A DNA stretch of 8,385 nt, taken from contig JABJIU010000043.1 in the NCBI GenBank assembly GCA_018661145.1, forward strand, positions 1 through 8,385, written 5' to 3'. The notes below the pieces were generated by a model. It saw only the letters and a program-made list of their open reading frames with translations, was not told where the DNA came from and searched no databases. Position 1 is the first letter of the stretch; each line of letters starts with the position of its first letter. A program made the translations under genes and the position numbers. This DNA comes from Pseudomonadota bacterium. Lineage in GTDB: Bacteria > Pseudomonadota > Gammaproteobacteria > Arenicellales > UBA868. Below are positions 5,128 to 8,385 of the stretch, in pieces.

Positions 5128-6695
5128 AGTCGGTACGCCGCCTACTGCTGTGGTCAGTCGTAAGCCTTGCACTCCTTCTGGCGGGTTTTTTGATCTGGTC
5201 GGTAGTGTTTTTCGACCCTAACGACTATCGCGAAGGCATCGCCGAACGCATTGAGGAGCAGACGGGGTTTAAGTTTACGTTGGAAGGTTCTTTGCGCCTC
5301 GATTTCAGATTCCAGCAGGGTGTAGGCCTTTTTGCCGATCTGGCAGTGGAGGACGCCTACCTGAGAAAGATTGCGAACATGCAGGGAGCGCAGCACGCGC
5401 GCATCAGGGAGTTGACGCTGTCCCTCCCCGTGATGCAATTGTCGCGTCTTGTGAGGGGAGAGCGCTTTGATGGGGCCGGCCGGTTCAATGTGACTGATCT
5501 GGACCTTGTGCCGATCGCCGCAGGACTAGGTCTTGACGGGCAATCCTTTGATGGCTCGGACTTTCGAGCCTTGACGGCGCAAGGGAAGTTTCAGTCGGGT
5601 TCAATGTTTTTTTCGATCACTGATCTCGTGATTGCTGGAACCACCACTGAAGTGAGCGGTGATCTGCAGTTTACGGATCTGCACCAGGATACAAAGATCG
5701 GATTCTCGCTCCTATCCCCATCACTTAATCTCGACGAGATGGTGCCCGAACAAACGCGCGGCCTGTTGGATGCTTTTGAATGGTTGAGCCTGTCTCCGTT
5801 GGTAGCGACAGGCCTCAGCGCGCAAGGTGTTCTGCATATCGGAACATTTCAGTCTGGAGGGCTGCTTTTCCGCAACCTCAATATCCCGATCCATTCCAGA
5901 GGCGGAGTGGTCGTGGCTTCTCCGGTGACTGCCGACCTCTATGACGGGGCAATGCGGATTGACACGGTGGCACAGGTCGTTGATCAGGAACTTGATTTCA
6001 TGACCCGACAGGCTTTCTCGGAGGTGGCCGCGGGAAAAATGATCGAGGATTTGGGATTGACCGGCATGCTCCGGGGCAAGGCAGATCTCAATGCGATTGT
6101 GGCGTTTTCCGGGGCGGAATACCTCGAACGTGTCCGCTCCGCACGCGGAGTAGTTACGCTCGAAGCCAAAGCGGGTCAAATCCGAGGTTTGGATATCGTT
6201 TCTCTACTAGATCAGCTGGCTCAGAGCGATTTATCTAGTGGCGGGGACTGGTCGGGGGAGAGCTCTCACACAGAGCTTGAGAATATCGCCGCAACCCTCA
6301 GGCTGGAGAACTCAAGACTGGTGAACGATAACCTTGCGTTTCGCGCAGGGGATTTGGAGGTCGTTGGTCAGGGAAATCTTAGCCTGGAGACTGAATTGGT
6401 AGATTATCGTCTCTCACTGGACCTGGATCGGCCAGAAATCGTTACCCTATTGCCTCCACCATTTAATTCCGTTGGGCTGGTGCTCCCCATGCGGGTGACG
6501 GGCAGATGGGACAATCCAGGAATCATGATCGACATGTCTGCCTTAATTCAAATGCAGTTCCAGCGCGCAATGGGAATAAAAAACCATCTGGCATCCCCAT
6601 CGGTAGATGCGCAGGCAAAGGCATTGGGAGAGGCGCTAGAGGCGGAACTGTCAGCGCGGTTAAATCAATTGGCACCCGGGGAGGCGACACAATGA
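5124..6695 (+). CDS. AsmA family protein
   Basis: A 523-residue inner-membrane-anchored protein with a large periplasmic part. An N-terminal positively charged stretch is followed by one hydrophobic segment (about 7-30), then FDPNDYREGIAERIEEQTG (30-48) and TLEGSLRLDF (52-61), the hallmark AsmA N-terminus. The body is beta-rich. A segment around 295-385 with a GLTGMLRGKADLNA-type stretch and GQIRGLDIVSLL resembles the AsmA C-terminal domain, and VTGRWDNPGIMID (458-470) is the usual closing motif. It is shorter than E. coli AsmA (617). AsmA-like proteins belong to the superfamily with bridge-like lipid transporters (TamB, YhdP) and influence outer-membrane composition. A role in envelope lipid homeostasis is inferred. 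The start overlaps the dusA stop and the stop overlaps the next start, both as ATGA. There is no strong ribosome site of its own, so translation probably depends on dusA. Confidence 0.85.
   Translation: MKSVRRLLLWSVVSLALLLAGFLIWSVVFFDPNDYREGIAERIEEQTGFKFTLEGSLRLDFRFQQGVGLFADLAVEDAYLRKIANMQGAQHARIRELTLSLPVMQLSRLVRGERFDGAGRFNVTDLDLVPIAAGLGLDGQSFDGSDFRALTAQGKFQSGSMFFSITDLVIAGTTTEVSGDLQFTDLHQDTKIGFSLLSPSLNLDEMVPEQTRGLLDAFEWLSLSPLVATGLSAQGVLHIGTFQSGGLLFRNLNIPIHSRGGVVVASPVTADLYDGAMRIDTVAQVVDQELDFMTRQAFSEVAAGKMIEDLGLTGMLRGKADLNAIVAFSGAEYLERVRSARGVVTLEAKAGQIRGLDIVSLLDQLAQSDLSSGGDWSGESSHTELENIAATLRLENSRLVNDNLAFRAGDLEVVGQGNLSLETELVDYRLSLDLDRPEIVTLLPPPFNSVGLVLPMRVTGRWDNPGIMIDMSALIQMQFQRAMGIKNHLASPSVDAQAKALGEALEAELSARLNQLAPGEATQ
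6678..6684 (+). promoter_or_regulatory. Ribosome binding site that fixes the FAH-family start
   Basis: GGGGAGG lies 7 bases before ATG at 6692, within the end of the asmA-like gene. It supports the 6692 start over the longer open frame back to 6506, whose extra residues only mirror the asmA coding sequence in another frame. Confidence 0.75.
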
Positions 6696-7552
6696 AGTTG
6701 GTGAGGTTTGGAGAACGCCACAATGAAAAACCGGGCCTGCTCGATCGCGACGGCGAGATTAGGGACTTAAGTGGCGTCATCGAGGATATAAACCCCGACA
6801 CACTTGATCCACTAGCCTTACAAAGACTGAGCACTATTGACCCGCAGTCATTGCCTCTGGTGCCGACGCCGCAGCGCCTTGGCCCTTGTGTGGGAAGGCC
6901 AGGAAAGTTTGTGTGTATCGGCTTGAACTATCATGACCATGCCGTGGAGACCGGCCTCTCGCCGCCCAGCGAGCCTGTCGTGTTCATGAAGGCGGTAAGC
7001 GCCATCAGCGGACCCTATGATGACATTGCCCTTTTGCGCGACTCGCGCAAAAGCGACTGGGAGGTGGAACTGGGAATTGTAATCGGCAGACGCACGCACT
7101 ACATCACAGCGGATCAGGCACTTGATGCGATAGCGGGATTTTGTCTCATCAACGATCTTTCCGAGCGTGAGTGGCAGATAGAACGCGGCGGAAACTGGTC
7201 CAAAGGAAAGTCAGGCGATGGTTATGGTCCTATCGGACCGTGGTTGGTGACGTCTGACGAAGTTTCGAACCCTCAGGCGATGGATCTATGGCTCGAACGC
7301 AATGGAGAAACCATGCAAAGGGGTAGCACTGCCGACATGATTTTCCCGGTCACCGAACTGATTGCCTACCTCAGCCAGTGCATGAGCCTTAATGTAGGCG
7401 ATATTATTGCGACTGGTACGCCGGCCGGGGTAGGCCTAGGCCGTAAACCGCCCGTGTTTCTCCAAGATGGAGACCACCTCAGACTCGGGATTACCGGTCT
7501 GGGAGAGCAATCCTATAGGGTATTTGCAGATAACAGTTTCAGAGGGTCGTGA
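6692..7552 (+). CDS. Fumarylacetoacetate hydrolase (FAH) family protein
   Basis: 286 residues, the normal size for the FAHD1/ureidoglycolate lyase-like branch. A short N-terminal domain (MKLVRFG to about 60) precedes the catalytic fold: GLNYHDHAVETG (77-88), EPVVFMK (94-100), DWEVELGIVIG (122-132) with divalent metal ligands Glu124 and Glu126, INDLSERE with the third ligand Asp155, a WSKGKSGDGYGPIGPW segment containing Lys171 (169-184), and TGTPAGVG (241-248). Members cleave or decarboxylate small 2-keto acids: ureidoglycolate lyase, 2,4-diketo-3-deoxy-fuconate hydrolase, acylpyruvase, oxaloacetate decarboxylase. The substrate cannot be chosen from sequence. Where many relatives have a DTFGP-like stretch this one has GDGYGP. 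The ATG overlaps the asmA stop (ATGA), with its own strong ribosome site. ilvD follows 60 bp later. Confidence 0.88.
   Translation: MKLVRFGERHNEKPGLLDRDGEIRDLSGVIEDINPDTLDPLALQRLSTIDPQSLPLVPTPQRLGPCVGRPGKFVCIGLNYHDHAVETGLSPPSEPVVFMKAVSAISGPYDDIALLRDSRKSDWEVELGIVIGRRTHYITADQALDAIAGFCLINDLSEREWQIERGGNWSKGKSGDGYGPIGPWLVTSDEVSNPQAMDLWLERNGETMQRGSTADMIFPVTELIAYLSQCMSLNVGDIIATGTPAGVGLGRKPPVFLQDGDHLRLGITGLGEQSYRVFADNSFRGS
7031..7053. repeat. Perfect 10-bp inverted repeat with 3-nt loop inside the FAH gene
   Basis: CTTTTGCGCG (7031-7040), ACT, CGCGCAAAAG (7044-7053). Both arms are exact reverse complements and the hairpin would be very stable on either strand. It encodes LLRDSRK, a variable loop just before the metal-site DWEVELG block. 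No T run follows on either strand, so it does not look like a terminator. Confidence 0.8.
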
Positions 7553-7612
7553 AGCCCTTCGCGGCCAGGCCAGGGCATAGAGTCTGGCAAAGATTTTCAA
7601 ACGGAGATTTCC
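7553..7612 (+). promoter_or_regulatory. Spacer FAH gene-ilvD with ilvD ribosome binding site
   Basis: 60 bp. GGAG (7603-7606) sits 6 bases before the ilvD ATG. No terminator hairpin and no clear promoter are visible, so read-through from the dusA group is possible. The spacer is the first in this + strand run after two overlaps, which leaves room for an unrecognised promoter. No branched-chain leader peptide or attenuator is visible in it. Confidence 0.5.
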
Positions 7613-8385
7613 ATGAGTGAAAAGTTGAACAAGGTAAGTTCGAGGATTACCCAGCCTCGATCTCAGGGGGCATCCCAGGCCATGCTGTATGCCACGGGGA
7701 TGACCCGGGAGGATATGGACAAGGCTCAGGTCGGTATCGCCAGCATGTGGTGGGAAGGTAACCCCTGTAACATGCATCTCAACGATCTCGCTGGACGGAT
7801 CGCAACCGGAGTCCGTGAAGCAGGGCTTATCTCGATGCGTTTCAACACTATCGGGGTGAGTGACGGTATCTCGATGGGGACAGAAGGCATGAGTTATTCA
7901 CTGCAGTCTCGTGACCTCATTGCTGACTCCATCGAAACAGTCATGGGTGGCCAGTGGTACGACGCTCTGGTGACAGTCCCCGGGTGTGACAAGAACATGC
8001 CGGGATGCCTGATCGCCATGGGGCGCGTCAATCGGCCGTCATTGATGCTGTATGGCGGCACAATCAAGCCGGGCCATGCCGGATCGCAGGTGGTAGATAT
8101 CGTGTCTGCGTTTCAGAGTTACGGTCAGTACCTGGCCAAGGTGATCACTGACGACGAACGTCAGGAGATCGTGAACAATGCCTGCCCGGGCGCCGGTGCC
8201 TGTGGCGGTATGTATACCGCCAACACCATGGCCAGCGCGATTGAGGCCATGGGTATGTCTCTGCCATACAGTTCCTCGGCCCCCGCAACAACGGATCAGA
8301 AAAAAGATGAGTGCTTGAGCGTCGGTGCCGCTGTCAGGAATCTGCTGGAGCGCGACCTCCGCCCCCGCGACATCATGACCCGCGA
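7613..8385 (+). CDS. ilvD: Dihydroxy-acid dehydratase IlvD, [2Fe-2S] type, 3'-truncated by the window edge
   Basis: Dehydrates 2,3-dihydroxyisovalerate and 2,3-dihydroxymethylvalerate to the 2-keto acids of valine and isoleucine. The first 257 residues are visible of about 560. WWEGNPCNMHL (46-56, Cys52), PGCDKNMPGC (123-132, Cys125 with metal Asp126 and Lys127) and CPGAGACGGMYTANTM (191-206, Cys197) supply the three cluster cysteines. FNTIGVSDGISMGTEGMSYS (77-96) and the SAFQSYG, SLPYSSSAPA and RPRDIMTR blocks match the plant, mitochondrial and cyanobacterial-like class rather than the E. coli [4Fe-4S] class. That class typically carries a more oxygen-tolerant [2Fe-2S] cluster. The GNPCNMHL block and the overall match make a true IlvD more likely than a sugar-acid dehydratase such as arabonate dehydratase, despite the FAH neighbour. 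Start: ATG with GGAG 6 bases upstream. Confidence 0.93.
   Translation, partial: MSEKLNKVSSRITQPRSQGASQAMLYATGMTREDMDKAQVGIASMWWEGNPCNMHLNDLAGRIATGVREAGLISMRFNTIGVSDGISMGTEGMSYSLQSRDLIADSIETVMGGQWYDALVTVPGCDKNMPGCLIAMGRVNRPSLMLYGGTIKPGHAGSQVVDIVSAFQSYGQYLAKVITDDERQEIVNNACPGAGACGGMYTANTMASAIEAMGMSLPYSSSAPATTDQKKDECLSVGAAVRNLLERDLRPRDIMTR

Noticed and set aside
5721..6179. 152-codon open frame on the - strand within the asmA-like gene
   Set aside because: It is antisense to a convincing coding sequence, has no recognisable domain, and its composition follows from the coding strand.
6506..6691. 62-residue N-terminal extension of the FAH-family protein
   Set aside because: It lies entirely inside the asmA-like gene in another frame. 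The family N-terminus and a strong ribosome site both point to 6692.

Overview
The window looks like a chromosomal core-metabolism segment of a proteobacterium, most likely a gammaproteobacterium. The evidence is the proteobacterial-type (class 1) glutamate-cysteine ligase GshA, a DusA-type tRNA dihydrouridine synthase, an AsmA-family protein and an ArgE-type deacetylase, all in DNA of moderate GC content with similar codon usage. I cannot name the genus. No transposase, integrase, CRISPR array, tRNA or rRNA gene was found, and nothing stands out as recently acquired.

Left part (1-3482). The 3' two thirds of argE (arginine biosynthesis, + strand) meets a - strand pair head-on, with only 20 bp between them. 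The - strand pair is gshA (first step of glutathione synthesis) followed after 18 bp by an uncharacterised GT-B glycosyltransferase that starts at TTG. That glycosyltransferase gene carries four perfect inverted repeats. One encodes a cUUCGg hairpin near the start codon. Another, on the opposite strand, looks like a terminator for argE.

Centre (3483-5127). A 40-bp divergent gap separates gshA from yjbQ (UPF0047, reported weak thiamine-phosphate synthase activity). A 114-bp interval, open in the same frame, leads to dusA.

Right part (5124-8385). dusA, an asmA-like gene and a fumarylacetoacetate hydrolase (FAH) family gene are chained by two ATGA stop/start overlaps and are almost certainly translationally coupled. 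The 5' part of ilvD (dihydroxy-acid dehydratase of the three-cysteine [2Fe-2S] type) follows 60 bp later and runs off the end. The FAH gene contains a perfect 10-bp inverted repeat with a 3-nt loop.

The genes are mostly housekeeping and do not form one obvious pathway. The best candidate for something undescribed is the gshA-glycosyltransferase pair. A thiol-related role for the glycosyltransferase is only an inference from position. I did not find a clear new defence, mobile or RNA-guided system.
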